A stretch of 64,000 nucleotides of DNA from Candidatus Woesearchaeota archaeon (GCA_017609645.1 JAFCDQ010000001.1:434001-498000); one strand, 5' to 3'; positions 46,312-55,278 are shown, numbered from the stretch's first letter. Notes: a model not told the origin generated them from the letters alone. Translations and numbers: made by a program.

Positions 46312-47406
46312 TTACTCTACAAACTCAATTCCTAATTCAGAAGATAATTCTTCTTTTCTTGCGTCGGACAATCTGCTTGCAGGTCCAAAAATCTGAGGGC
46401 TTTTAACTCCTGTAACAATTAACATAGTCCTTAATGTTCTACCCATGTCTTCATATATTTGCGCTCCCCAAATAATCTTCGCATCTTCATTTAATCTTTT
46501 AGAAACTTCTTCCACAACTTTTTTTGCTTCATTCAAAGTTAAATCATTACTGCCAGCAATATTAATCAAAGCACCTGAAGCGCCTGTCACATCAACATCT
46601 AACAAAGGATTTGTAATAGCTTTCTCAACAGCATCCATTGCTCTATTTTCAGAATCACTTTCACCCATGCCTATGAGCGCAACTCCTCCATTGCTCATAA
46701 CTGCTCTAATATCAGCAAAATCTAAATTAACTAATCCTGCTCTAGTTACTAACTCTGCAATTCCTTTCACAGCATTTGTCAAAATTTCATCTGCAACTTT
46801 GAAAGCTGTTTGAATAGGCAAGTCAGGAGCAATTTCAAGCAGTTTGTCATTTGGTATTACTATAAGTGTATCTACTGCATTTTCTAATTTTTCTAAACCA
46901 ATCAAAGCATTATCATATCTTCTATTACCTTCCATTGTGAAAGGCATGGTCACTATAGCAACTGTTAAGCAGCCTAATTTTTTTGCAATATCTGCAACAA
47001 TAGGAGCAGTTCCAGTGCCTGTACCGCCTCCTAAACCGCATGTAATGAAAACCATATCAGAACCTTGAATAGCATTTTTTATGTCATGCTCATTTTCTCT
47101 GGCTGCTTCTTCACCTAAACGAGGGTCGCTTCCTGCGCCAAGTCCTTTAGTAACTTCTCTGCCAACCAATATTTTCTGATCAGCAGTTGTGTATAATAAA
47201 TCCTGAGCATCAGTATTAATCGCTATAGTTGCAACTCCAAGAACGCCGACTTCTGTAATCCTGTTAATTGTGTTATTTCCGCCACCACCACAGCCAATCA
47301 CTTTAATAGAAGCTTTTTGTTTAGTCAGCATCTCTTCAAGTTCTGCATCAAAAGAATTTGCAGGTTTATAATCTGTTGGAGTTGGTTGTACTTGATTTAT
47401 TTCCAT
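46312..47406 (-). CDS. ftsZ1: Cell-division tubulin homologue FtsZ1
   Basis: IKVIGCGGGGNNTINR, the GTP loop GLGGGTGTGTAP (about residue 126), and VNLDFADIRAVMSNGG are intact; the end reads SSELGIEFVE. Assigned FtsZ1 from the euryarchaeal-type ftsZ1-secE-spt5 neighbourhood and the N-terminal extension. Ribosome binding site AAGGGG precedes ATG. With FtsZ2 it gives the two-FtsZ division system. Confidence 0.93.
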   Translation of the reverse strand: MEINQVQPTPTDYKPANSFDAELEEMLTKQKASIKVIGCGGGGNNTINRITEVGVLGVATIAINTDAQDLLYTTADQKILVGREVTKGLGAGSDPRLGEEAARENEHDIKNAIQGSDMVFITCGLGGGTGTGTAPIVADIAKKLGCLTVAIVTMPFTMEGNRRYDNALIGLEKLENAVDTLIVIPNDKLLEIAPDLPIQTAFKVADEILTNAVKGIAELVTRAGLVNLDFADIRAVMSNGGVALIGMGESDSENRAMDAVEKAITNPLLDVDVTGASGALINIAGSNDLTLNEAKKVVEEVSKRLNEDAKIIWGAQIYEDMGRTLRTMLIVTGVKSPQIFGPASRLSDARKEELSSELGIEFVE

Positions 47407-47454
47407 TTTCCCCTTTTAAACTACCCTCTTATTTTTGCAAGAGCAGAGGAATAT

Positions 47455-48135
47455 TTAAAGTTTATTGTGCTTCAGAAGTGTCTTTTTTTCTTCTTGTTTA
47501 GGGGTTTCTGTTATGAATTCCGCATCTAACTCTGTTAATTCTTTGATAGTTTCTTTTAATTTTTGCTGAACTTCTTCAGGAATGTCATAAGTTATTTTGA
47601 TTTCTACTTTTTTGTCTTTAATTTCTATTTTTCCATCAACATTAACTAATAATTTTAACAAAGCATTTACTTGTTCTTTTTTGTCTTCTACTTTTCTTAG
47701 AATTTCCAAATCATAAGAAAGATCTTTTCCAGATAGTGGATGGTTAAAATCTACCACTGTTCTTCCTCCTGTAACTGTCCTTACAATCCCCATCAAACCA
47801 TCAATATTAACCTGCAAACCAACTTCAGGCTTGATATTATGCTTAGTGAACTGAGTAGTAGGAATCATTTTGATTAATTTAGCATCTTTCTTACCATAAG
47901 CTGCTTCTACTGGCACATCAACATGATATTTTCCAGGCTCTTTGTCTAGAACAAATTCGTCTAATCCTTTAATTAACTGGCCTTGTCCGACACAGACAAT
48001 TATTGGCACATATTTTCCTTCACCTAAGCCTGCTTCTTCAGCTATTTTAGGATCTGTAGTGTCAAAGACTATGTTATCATCTTTGATTTTACCTGTGAAA
48101 TCCAATTCAATGAAGTCTTTGGTCTTAATTGTCAT
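47455..48135 (-). CDS. FKBP-type peptidyl-prolyl isomerase (SlyD-like)
   Basis: Speeds cis-trans isomerisation at proline. LDFTGKIKDDNIVFDTTD, QLIKGLDEFVLDKEPGKYHVDV and VDFNHPLSGKDLSYDLEI are the FKBP core with an inserted IF domain, as in archaeal SlyD-like FKBPs. About 80 further residues form a C-terminal charged domain. It overlaps the CMP kinase gene by 4 nt. Confidence 0.92.
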   Translation of the reverse strand: MTIKTKDFIELDFTGKIKDDNIVFDTTDPKIAEEAGLGEGKYVPIIVCVGQGQLIKGLDEFVLDKEPGKYHVDVPVEAAYGKKDAKLIKMIPTTQFTKHNIKPEVGLQVNIDGLMGIVRTVTGGRTVVDFNHPLSGKDLSYDLEILRKVEDKKEQVNALLKLLVNVDGKIEIKDKKVEIKITYDIPEEVQQKLKETIKELTELDAEFITETPKQEEKKTLLKHNKL

Positions 48136-48716
48136 AATAGAAGCAATTTGGTGTTTATTTTTAAAAGTTTGTTTATTTTCATTAACTTCGCTAAAGTTTT
48201 ATTTATTGTTTCTTTTTTGGTTAGCTTGGTTGTGTCGAGAATTATATTGTAGTTTTTCTTTTTCAAGAAATCAATACCATAATATTTCTTATATCTTTTT
48301 CTCTCGCTTTTAGTTCTTTTTTTCACTAATTTAATCGCATCTCTCAAAGTTTTAATCTCTGACTCTGTTTTTCTTTTCTTTTTCAAAACATCTTTTAATA
48401 TTCTCCCTGCAGCAACTTTTGTTTTGCATTTTAGGAAAATTTTGATTGAATCTGGAATGAAAAAAAATCCTGTTCTTGTGTCAATAACAAAATTCTTCTT
48501 TTTAGCTAATTTTAATAATTCATCATCTAATTGCTTATCAATTGATTTATCTGTTTCTGCTAATTTGCTAAATTTTAGAAGGCTAATGCCTCTTTTTCTT
48601 GCCAAACTTTTCATCAAATCTCCAATAGAATAATGCTTAATCTTCAAAGTTTTGGAAAGACCTTTTGCCAAGGTGCTTTTTCCGCTTCCTGGCGTACCTG
48701 AGATAGTTATGATCAT
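48132..48716 (-). CDS. cmk: Cytidylate kinase (archaeal CMP kinase)
   Basis: Phosphorylates CMP/dCMP. MIITISGTPGSGKSTLAKGL carries the P-loop; YSIGDLMKSLARKRGISLL and VIDTRTGFF are the archaeal Cmk pattern. I start at 48716, where family members start; in-frame starts at 48725 and 48785 exist, but 48785 adds residues unlike the family. It overlaps the FKBP gene downstream by 4 nt. Divergent from the thermosome gene. Confidence 0.9.
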   Translation of the reverse strand: MIITISGTPGSGKSTLAKGLSKTLKIKHYSIGDLMKSLARKRGISLLKFSKLAETDKSIDKQLDDELLKLAKKKNFVIDTRTGFFFIPDSIKIFLKCKTKVAAGRILKDVLKKKRKTESEIKTLRDAIKLVKKRTKSERKRYKKYYGIDFLKKKNYNIILDTTKLTKKETINKTLAKLMKINKLLKINTKLLLL

Positions 48717-48771
48717 ACAATTCATAAAACTCTTATAATTTAATAAACTTTTAACACACTCTTCAATAGTA

Positions 48772-48817
48772 AAATTTAAAAACAAACCATTATTCAGGCG
48801 AAGTAGGGGGATTTAAC
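48772..48817 (+). promoter_or_regulatory. Promoter and ribosome binding site of the thermosome gene
   Basis: TATA-like ATTTAAAAAC (about 48774-48783) lies about 35-44 bp before the ATG; TAGGGGGAT (about 48805-48813) is the ribosome binding site. Confidence 0.5.
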
Positions 48818-50440
48818 ATGACAAAAGACATTCAACCAATATTTATCATGCCGGAAGGCACACAAAGAACTACAGGCAAGACTGCCCAGAGAAACAATAT
48901 AATGGCTGCTAAGCTAGTTGCAGAAACAGTCAGAACCACCTTAGGACCTATGGGCATGGATAAGATGCTAGTTGATAGTCTAGGTGATATTACCGTTACT
49001 AATGACGGCGTCACAATTCTTGAAGAAATGCAGGTAGATCACCCTGCTGCAAAAATGATCATAGAAGTTGCCAAAACCCAAGAAGAAGAAATAGGAGACG
49101 GCACAACTACTGCCGTAGTGCTTGCAGGTGAGTTGCTGAAGAATGCTGAAGATTTGCTGGATAAAGATATTCATCCTACTATTATATCTAAAGGTTACAA
49201 ACTTGCTGAAGAAAAAGCAATCGAAATATTGAATTCTATTGCTAAAAATGTAACTGAAAATGATGCTGAAACATTAAAAAAAGTCGCTGTAACTGCACTA
49301 ATCGGAAAAGGGGCAGAAGCAGCTAAGGAAATATTAGCAAATGCTGCTGTAGAAGCTGTAAAAAAAGTTATTGAACCAAACGGCAGTTCTTTTGATTTTA
49401 ATAAAGACAATATCAAAATAGAGAAGAAAGTCGGCGCAAGTGTAGAAGAAACAAAATTAATTGACGGCATAGCTCTAGAGAAAGAAGTTGTTCATTCATC
49501 TATGCCAAAAAAAATAGAAAGCGCAAAAATTGTTTTATTGGACTGTGCAATTGAAATAAAAAGTACAGAGATTGACGCTAAAATTGAAATCAGAGATCCT
49601 GCTCAGATGCAGGCTTTTTTGCAGCAAGAAGAGAATATGCTAAAAGATATGGTCGATAAAATTATTGCCAGCGGAGCTAATATTGTTTTCTGCCAAAAAG
49701 GAATAGATGATCTTGCTCAACATTTTCTTGCAAAGCAAAACATCATGGCTTTCAGAAGAGTGAAAAAAAGTGATATAGAGGCACTTGCTAGAGCTATTAA
49801 TGCTAAAATCATAACCAGAATTAGTGATATTACTGAAAAAGATTTAGGTGAGGCAGGCAGAGTTGAAGAAAGGAAAATTGGCGACGAGAACATGACATTT
49901 GTTACAGGATGCAAAAATCCTAAAGCAGTAACTATTCTTGTAAGAGGCGGAACAGAACATGTTGTTGATGAGGCCAAGCGAGCTTTAACCGACGCTGTTG
50001 GCGATGTTGCTGTTGCTTTAAAGTCTGGCAAAGTAGTTGCTGGTGCTGGCGCTCCTGAAATAGAAGTTGCACGTAATTTAAGAAAATTTGCAGACACATT
50101 AAGCGGCAGAGAACAGTTTGCAGTGATTGCTTTTGCAAATGCAATGGAAATAATTCCAAGAACTTTAGCAGAGAATGCAGGACTTGACCCAATTGATATG
50201 TTAACTGAATTAAAAGCAGCTCATGAAAAAAATCAAGTCTGGGCAGGCATAAATGTTTTTGAAAAAAAAGTAGCAGATGCCTGGCTTAACGGAGTTGTAG
50301 AACCTTTAAGCATAAAAACTCAAGCCATAAGCAGTGCAAGTGAAGTTTCTCGTATGATACTTAGAATTGATGATATAATTGCAGGCGGTAAAAGAGAAGA
50401 TTCTCCTATGCCTCCACAAGGAATGCCTGGCATGTATTAA
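48818..50440 (+). CDS. thsA: Thermosome subunit (group II chaperonin)
   Basis: ATP-driven protein-folding chaperonin, homologous to [29 protein letters not shown], the ATP motif [15 protein letters not shown] (about residue 93), the [17 protein letters not shown] block and [14 protein letters not shown] are intact. The C-terminus is Gly/Met/Pro-rich (PPQGMPGMY), as usual. 540 residues, normal. Confidence 0.96.
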   Translation: MTKDIQPIFIMPEGTQRTTGKTAQRNNIMAAKLVAETVRTTLGPMGMDKMLVDSLGDITVTNDGVTILEEMQVDHPAAKMIIEVAKTQEEEIGDGTTTAVVLAGELLKNAEDLLDKDIHPTIISKGYKLAEEKAIEILNSIAKNVTENDAETLKKVAVTALIGKGAEAAKEILANAAVEAVKKVIEPNGSSFDFNKDNIKIEKKVGASVEETKLIDGIALEKEVVHSSMPKKIESAKIVLLDCAIEIKSTEIDAKIEIRDPAQMQAFLQQEENMLKDMVDKIIASGANIVFCQKGIDDLAQHFLAKQNIMAFRRVKKSDIEALARAINAKIITRISDITEKDLGEAGRVEERKIGDENMTFVTGCKNPKAVTILVRGGTEHVVDEAKRALTDAVGDVAVALKSGKVVAGAGAPEIEVARNLRKFADTLSGREQFAVIAFANAMEIIPRTLAENAGLDPIDMLTELKAAHEKNQVWAGINVFEKKVADAWLNGVVEPLSIKTQAISSASEVSRMILRIDDIIAGGKREDSPMPPQGMPGMY

Positions 50441-50495
50441 TTCTTTACAATATGGGAAAAGCTTTTAAAAAAGAATGGTTATTTTTCTATCTAAT

Positions 50496-50597
50496 GGGCC
50501 TGTAGCTCAGCTTGGTTAGAGCGCTGGTCTTATATGACCTCCTTTGGTACAAATCTAAGAAAGCCAGAGGTCTAGGGTTCAAATCCCCACAGGCCCA
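50496..50597 (+). tRNA. tRNA-Ile(UAU) with 27-nt intron
   Basis: Acceptor GGGCCTG pairs with CAGGCCC (discriminator A); D-arm GCTC/GAGC; anticodon stem CTGGT/GCCAG; T-arm with TTCAAAT (one A-C mismatch in the stem). The anticodon loop is CT-TAT-A, intron 50535-50561, then A38. The exon CTTA (50529-50532) pairs with TAAG (50556-50559), leaving 3-nt bulges TAT and AAA that hold the cut sites, a canonical bulge-helix-bulge. Anticodon UAU would read AUA. Most archaea instead use a CAU tRNA modified to agmatidine. Confidence 0.85.
50535..50561 (+). other. tRNA intron, canonical position 37/38
   Basis: 27 nt, bounded by bulge-helix-bulge cut sites after A37 (50534) and before A38 (50562). An internal small stem ACC/GGT (50537-50539 with 50545-50547) is possible. 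Confidence 0.8.
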
Positions 50598-50605
50598 CTT
50601 TAAAC

Positions 50606-50680
50606 GCCCCGGTAGTATAGCCCGGTCAAGTATGCCGCCCTTTCGAGGCGGAGACCCGAGTTCGAATCTCGGCCGGGGCG
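50606..50680 (+). tRNA. tRNA-Glu(UUC)
   Basis: Acceptor GCCCCGG/CCGGGGC with discriminator G; anticodon arm CCGCC-CTTTCGA-GGCGG, anticodon TTC; T-arm CCGAG-TTCGAAT-CTCGG. No intron. CCA is not encoded. It is 8 nt downstream of tRNA-Ile and probably co-transcribed. Confidence 0.95.
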
Positions 50681-50740
50681 TATTTTACATTACTAAAAAA
50701 CATGGCGCCTTTAGGCGACTTTTCCTAATCTTTGATTAGG

Positions 50741-50912
50741 TGGGAATAACCGGTCGGGGCGTAAAAAAACATTTGCTCCAATGACATGTCACTTTAGTGA
50801 CTTTACCTGGCTTGCCAGGGCAGGGGCGTATTTTATATTTGTAGTAAACAACAGTCGACCACAGGGAGACAATTCTGGCCGCAGGTCAGGTGGGAATCTC
50901 GGCCGGGGCGTA
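50741..50912 (+). repeat. Three degenerate repeats of the tRNA-Glu 3' end
   Basis: Copies ending at about 50762, 50829 and 50911 resemble the tRNA end GAATCTCGGCCGGGGCG plus following GTA-T/A tract. The third is exact over that block; the first reads GAATAACCGGTCGGGGCG; the second keeps only GGGGCGTATTTTA. Spacing is 81, 67 and 82 bp from the tRNA. Small hairpins lie between: CCTAATC-TTT-GATTAGG, GTCAC-TTTA-GTGAC and CCTGGC-TT-GCCAGG. Confidence 0.7.
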
Positions 50913-50971
50913 AAAAAATAATATAGTTTATCCAAAACCTTTAAAAACAAACAGCTTGATTTGGTGTTTAC

Positions 50972-51082
50972 ATGAAGAGAAGTTCACGAAGATGGAAAAA
51001 ACCCGGACAAATGCGCTGGAAATGGCAGAGAAAGCGTATGAAAAAAGAGAAGCGTAAAAGAAGATTAAAGAGTGGCGGTTAA
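50972..51082 (+). CDS. rpl41e: Ribosomal protein eL41, 36 aa
   Basis: Reads MKRSSRRWKKPGQMRWKW followed by QRKRMKKEKRKRRLKSGG: a single very basic helix with the RW/KKR pattern of the tiny ribosomal protein eL41. Too short for usual ORF cut-offs. TATA-like TTTAAAAAC (50940-50948) lies about 24-32 bp upstream, so the message would be leaderless. It overlaps the convergent gene by 4 bp. Confidence 0.8.
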   Translation: MKRSSRRWKKPGQMRWKWQRKRMKKEKRKRRLKSGG

Positions 51083-51381
51083 TTCTCAGTATATTTTTTT
51101 ACTTTATCAAAATATTGTTCTGTAGAGAGTAATTCTAGCTCTCTACCTTTAAATATAAAGTGTTCTAGTTGATAATAATTTTTTTTCTTACAGTGAGTTG
51201 AATCAAAAACATAAGAAACTGTCGCAGGAAATTCATGACTGTCTATGGTGATAATTTTACAGTTTTCTACAGCATTATCAAATGTTCTTAAAATATTTCC
51301 TGGCACATTTTCTTTTCTGTTTTTTTTCTTGCTCTTCCATATTGCCAACAAATCTACTGTTTCATAATTATCTTGTAACAT
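51079..51381 (-). CDS. Hypothetical protein, 100 aa
   Basis: Soluble, no recognised motif; alternating beta and helical stretches (CKIITIDSHEFPATVSYVFD). It is the first gene after the tRNA region and is convergent with eL41. Not recognised. Confidence 0.5.
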   Translation of the reverse strand: MLQDNYETVDLLAIWKSKKKNRKENVPGNILRTFDNAVENCKIITIDSHEFPATVSYVFDSTHCKKKNYYQLEHFIFKGRELELLSTEQYFDKVKKYTEN

Positions 51382-51435
51382 TTTAACATAGAAATTTGAT
51401 TTAGTTTAAAAATTTAATTAAAAAAATAAAAAAAA

Positions 51436-52044
51436 TTATTTGCAACAAATGTGTGGACTTTGGAATCCTTTAATATCTGCTATTTTTGTTTCGCTATCTT
51501 TGCAGGTTTGTCCTGTAACTGTGTTAACTACTCTGCCGCCTTGTAAAACACATCCTTTTGGTGTTTGCATTTCTACAGCGCCTTCCATAAATCTAGAATC
51601 AATCACAGTCCAGTTTTCCATAGTTAATTGCACAGTTGCTTTATCTAATTTTTCAGGGTCATCTTTTGATGCAAAGTAATAATCAACATCTAACAACCAG
51701 CAGCCTTGACAAGATCCTTGAGTTGCTTTCACAACTTGTGTATCATGTGCAGCTCTTTTCTTGAACTCATCAGTTCCTTCAATATATGCTTTAGCTACTT
51801 GGATAGCTTTATCTTGACCTTCTGGTCCATAAACTTGTTCTTGAGTCAATAGACATTCTTCTTCCCAAGTTCTCAAGCACTTTTGCTTTGATTCACACCA
51901 AGTATAACCTGCAGAAGCAATGCAGCCATGCTCATCTTTATCTCCACCAACTAATTGCTCAGATCCTGGTCCAGTTTCTACTGGCTGGCATGCTGCCATT
52001 AAGAGCAAAGCCATAACAGATATCACAACAAATATTCTCCTCAC
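51436..52044 (-). CDS. Secreted lipoprotein with Cys-rich module
   Basis: N-terminal signal with lipobox LMAAC. A Cys-rich module (CIASAGYTWCESKQKCLRTWEEEC) recalls small protease-inhibitor-like modules of bacterial and archaeal lipoproteins. A second domain follows (ATVQLTMENWTVIDSRFM), ending in more Cys. The start is GTG with a good ribosome binding site (GAGGTGAAAAT). Role unknown. Confidence 0.7.
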   Translation of the reverse strand: MRRIFVVISVMALLLMAACQPVETGPGSEQLVGGDKDEHGCIASAGYTWCESKQKCLRTWEEECLLTQEQVYGPEGQDKAIQVAKAYIEGTDEFKKRAAHDTQVVKATQGSCQGCWLLDVDYYFASKDDPEKLDKATVQLTMENWTVIDSRFMEGAVEMQTPKGCVLQGGRVVNTVTGQTCKDSETKIADIKGFQSPHICCK

Positions 52045-52149
52045 ATTTTCACCTCTTTTTAGCTTGATTTTGAACTATAAGGCCTTTTTATTAATAAATG
52101 TTTTTGCTTTTTAGTGAAATTATTTAAAGAATAGAGTTTTTGTTTTTTT

Positions 52150-52437
52150 ATGGCAGTTACTTTTCAAAAAAAATGTTGTAAATGTCGAAAGAATTATGTT
52201 ACAGTTACTGCCAGGCAGAATTATGTGGTCTGCTATGAATGCCAAAAAAAAGCCATGTCAGGAGAGATTAAAGACCCTGAGATGAAAAAAATGTTTGACA
52301 TTCCTGAAGAATTCTATAAACAGAACACTTTTTTGTGTGATATTAAGGTTAAGTATCTTCAATATGGGTCTTTGACTGAAAGGCAAATTGAAGCTTTTAA
52401 GCGTGTTGCAAAGGAATTGAAGGCTAAATCTAAGTAA
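52150..52437 (+). CDS. Zinc-ribbon protein, small
   Basis: 95 residues with KCCKCRKNY and VVCYECQKK forming a four-Cys zinc site, then a helical KDPEMKKMFDIPEEFY and LTERQIEAFKRVAKEL. Similar small proteins occur across DPANN and CPR genomes, from memory; function unknown. Confidence 0.75.
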   Translation: MAVTFQKKCCKCRKNYVTVTARQNYVVCYECQKKAMSGEIKDPEMKKMFDIPEEFYKQNTFLCDIKVKYLQYGSLTERQIEAFKRVAKELKAKSK

Positions 52438-52483
52438 AATTTATATATTAGTACTACTTTTGAGTGAATATTGGTGGTTGAAG

Positions 52484-52975
52484 ATGGAATCAGAACTTAA
52501 CAAAGAAATAGCCGAAAATATTGTAGATAAGATTCATAGCAGAGGATGGAATATTTATAGTGGCATAGGCTGGACTGAGAAAGGAGATGAGGGACTAATT
52601 GAGAAAGGACCTGTTAATGAGATAGAATATGGCAAGCCTTATATGATCTTGCCAATGACTCGTGAGCCTAAAAAAGCTGATGATATGAGCAAGACAGACA
52701 TGATCAAGACAAGCTTGCTTTTATTAGCAACAGATGCGAGATATGATCAAACATCAACAAGTATTTTTAGAGATAGACCATATATTTTTATTGAGGGCGG
52801 TAAAAAAACTGTTTTCTTTGGCTTTAAACCATATTCTTTAGGGGTAGGTATTTTCCCTGGTCCAAAAAATGCAGAAATACTAGTTAATTTTTTTGAATTT
52901 TTTGAGAGTTTAGACACTCTTGTTGAAAATAAATTTATTTCAACTGAAGATGTTTGGAAAAGCGAAGAATGGTAA
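52484..52975 (+). CDS. Hypothetical protein, tandem paralogue A
   Basis: 163 residues from ATG 52484. NKEIAENIVDKIHSRGWNIY, then GLIEKGPVNEIEYG and YMILPM, matches the next gene. A TATA box (TTTATATAT, about 52440-52448) and TTGGTGG before the ATG support this start over a TTG at 52460. No recognised domain. Confidence 0.65.
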   Translation: MESELNKEIAENIVDKIHSRGWNIYSGIGWTEKGDEGLIEKGPVNEIEYGKPYMILPMTREPKKADDMSKTDMIKTSLLLLATDARYDQTSTSIFRDRPYIFIEGGKKTVFFGFKPYSLGVGIFPGPKNAEILVNFFEFFESLDTLVENKFISTEDVWKSEEW

Positions 52976-53007
52976 ATTTTATAAAAAAACAGCTTAGCTT
53001 GATGTAA

Positions 53008-53433
53008 ATGGTAAATAATTATGATGAGTCAAATGTTGAATATAATGCACAAATAGCTGAAAAAATTATAAACAAAATTCATGACAAAGGCTGGAATGTT
53101 TATGATACAAGAGAACACCACATTTTAGGCGGTGATGGAGTTATAGAAAACAAATTGGCTGAGACTATCGTAACTGGGGGTAGATATATATTGCTTCCAA
53201 TGATAGAAAATTCTAATAATCCTAAAGCTGTTTTTAGTAAACTTGAAGAAGTGGCGAAAAAAATGGGCAGAGAAATGCCTACTATCTATGTAGGAGAAAT
53301 AGAGACTGCATTCACAGGCTTTAATTTTCTAGAAGATGACGTTCAAATCCACTGCCCTGAAGGTTTTGTTGTAACACATGATGAATTTCTAAAAGAACTG
53401 GAAGATATAGTTGATGTAACAAAAGTTTTTTAA
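53008..53433 (+). CDS. Hypothetical protein, tandem paralogue B
   Basis: 141 residues. NAQIAEKIINKIHDKGWNVY and GVIENKLAETIVTGGRYILL align with the upstream gene, so the pair arose by tandem duplication. The C-terminal halves diverge. Not recognised; no membrane span. Confidence 0.65.
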   Translation: MVNNYDESNVEYNAQIAEKIINKIHDKGWNVYDTREHHILGGDGVIENKLAETIVTGGRYILLPMIENSNNPKAVFSKLEEVAKKMGREMPTIYVGEIETAFTGFNFLEDDVQIHCPEGFVVTHDEFLKELEDIVDVTKVF

Positions 53434-53471
53434 TGTAATTAATCTTTATTATTAAAAAAAAGAGGTTAATT

Positions 53472-54503
53472 ATGAGAAAAGTAATAATTATATTATTAGT
53501 ATTAATGTTATTTTCATGTGCTAAGCAGCCTTCTGTAGAAGTTTGTCAAAAACCTTACATTCAATGGAAAATTGGCGAGTGCTGTTTAGATGTTGATTCT
53601 AATAATATTTGTGATTTTCATGAAACCTTAGAAGTAGTTGAAGAAAAAGAAGTTGTTGTTTCTGATAGTCCTTTAATTGAATTTTTACAAGTAGCACCTG
53701 AAACTTACTGGTTCTCAACATATGATACAGGTAAAGTAATTGTAAATAATGATAAAAGGCACTCTATTGTTAGTATAGACAGAGGTTATACTGATATATA
53801 TTGGGATATTTCTAAGGAGAAAGCCTGGAAATTATGTGATATGCAACGAGAAATTGCTGAGATAGGTAAAAGTTTTGAAATTGAGAATGCAATATGCAAT
53901 CCAAATAGTTTAGATATACAAGAATTGAGTTCATCTGAGTATAAATCTTTATTTCCTTTTGGTCCTGTTGATTGGATGAAACAATATTTTGATATTAAGC
54001 CGTTGAAGGTTGAGACTATGATACAGACTATAGGAGTTAGGACAATAAGTCCTGTAATTCATTTTTCAGATGGCAAAGTCTTAAAATTTGACTATTATTT
54101 CAAAGTGCCAGTAGTTGTTGACATGTATGAAGACAATTTTAGATTTAAATCAATAAAATACTTGTTTGACACTGACTTTTATATCATGGGTCTGGATTCT
54201 GCTGATGTTGTATTGCCTACAGATTCACCTTCACTTTCTAGTTTAATTCATATTTCCATCAAAGAAGCAAAACCTTTGTTAAGCAGTGATATTCTAGTTC
54301 AAGGAATTGTTACTAATGAAGGTAGTGAGTATATTCCACCTCAGAAGATTTATATTGAATGTTATGATAAAGAAGGTAAGATGATTGGTTCTAAGGAGAC
54401 ATTTACATTTGAAGGAATAACAGCTTACAAAGAATCAGAGTTTAAAACTTATATTCCTGTGAGTAATAAGAATTTAGGTAGATGTAAAGCAGAGTTGGTT
54501 TGA
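53472..54503 (+). CDS. Lipoprotein, family shared with 55311-56174
   Basis: Signal with lipobox LFSC, a Cys-containing module (CCLDVDSNNICDFHE), then a domain starting FLQVAPETYWFSTYDTG and reaching FPFGPVDWMKQYFDIKPLK. The same landmarks occur in the minus-strand lipoprotein downstream. A C-terminal beta-rich domain (EYIPPQKIYIECYDKEGK) resembles FxLYD-type domains. Ribosome binding site GAGGTTAAT. Function unknown. Confidence 0.7.
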   Translation: MRKVIIILLVLMLFSCAKQPSVEVCQKPYIQWKIGECCLDVDSNNICDFHETLEVVEEKEVVVSDSPLIEFLQVAPETYWFSTYDTGKVIVNNDKRHSIVSIDRGYTDIYWDISKEKAWKLCDMQREIAEIGKSFEIENAICNPNSLDIQELSSSEYKSLFPFGPVDWMKQYFDIKPLKVETMIQTIGVRTISPVIHFSDGKVLKFDYYFKVPVVVDMYEDNFRFKSIKYLFDTDFYIMGLDSADVVLPTDSPSLSSLIHISIKEAKPLLSSDILVQGIVTNEGSEYIPPQKIYIECYDKEGKMIGSKETFTFEGITAYKESEFKTYIPVSNKNLGRCKAELV

Positions 54504-54581
54504 AAATATTGCAAAAAAGTTGAAAATTCTTCTTATTTTTAGTCGATAAAAATATAAAAGACAAAATTCATTACATTTACT

Positions 54582-54908
54582 ATGAAAAATACCGCAACAT
54601 TTAAATATGATATAAACTTATACTACTATAAACTTATAGATAAAATGCAAAAAATATTACATTACCCTCGTTTAGATACAATCTTAACAGTTGAAAAAAT
54701 AATAAAAAATTCTAAAATTCCTTTATCAAAAGCCGAAATAGATAGGAGACTGCCAAAACAAATTATGAGAGCAACATTAAATATAATCTTAGATTATCTA
54801 GAAGATGGTGGCAAAATTGCTAAATTAAAAGAAGGAATCATCTGGATATACAGAAAAGATGTGAGCAGGAAACTTTCAAAGAAACTAGAGAAAGCAATTA
54901 CTATTTAA
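54582..54908 (+). CDS. Small winged-helix-like protein, partner of RelE-like gene
   Basis: 108 residues. LTVEKIIKNSKIPLSKAEIDRR, then QIMRATLNIILDYLEDGGKI and KEGIIWIY, form a winged-helix pattern with a beta wing. It sits 1 nt before the RelE-like gene, so the two are one unit. It may act as the DNA-binding partner; this is inference from position. Confidence 0.6.
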   Translation: MKNTATFKYDINLYYYKLIDKMQKILHYPRLDTILTVEKIIKNSKIPLSKAEIDRRLPKQIMRATLNIILDYLEDGGKIAKLKEGIIWIYRKDVSRKLSKKLEKAITI

Positions 54909-54909
54909 A

Positions 54910-55278
54910 ATGGAAAAAGAAATTATTGTAAAATTTGATAAAGATGCTTATGAAGAATACAAAAAATTACAAAACGCAATCCAAGAAGGGAAAAAATCTA
55001 AGAAAAAACCAACTTATGAACAATTATTATCTTCAATAAATAATGCCATCAAAAATATTAAAATAGATTATAAATACGGAGATTTAATTCCAAGAAAATA
55101 TTTAACAAAGAAGACAATAGAACGTTATGGAACAGATAAAATCCTTCGAGTAGAACTAATTGGTTTTTGGAGATTATTATATACTTTGATTGGAGATGAA
55201 GCAAGAATTATTGCTTTTATCCTTGAATACCTGGATCATGACAAGTATAATAAAGTCTTTGGATATAAAAAGAGATAG
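54910..55278 (+). CDS. RelE-like protein (type II toxin-antitoxin family)
   Basis: 122 residues. The C-terminal half, YGTDKILRVELIGFWRLLYT then ARIIAFILEYLDHDKYNKVFGY, matches archaeal and bacterial RelE/ParE-fold proteins; the N-terminal helix is charged. It looks whole. It follows the winged-helix gene by 1 nt. Whether it acts as an mRNA interferase cannot be told by reading. Confidence 0.7.
   Translation: MEKEIIVKFDKDAYEEYKKLQNAIQEGKKSKKKPTYEQLLSSINNAIKNIKIDYKYGDLIPRKYLTKKTIERYGTDKILRVELIGFWRLLYTLIGDEARIIAFILEYLDHDKYNKVFGYKKR

Noticed and set aside
50681-50971. Additional intact tRNA genes
   Set aside because: Segments contain hairpins and tRNA-Glu 3'-like ends but no complete cloverleaf.
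54910-55278. Damaged toxin gene
   Set aside because: The frame is complete from ATG to stop with the family blocks present; no sign of decay.
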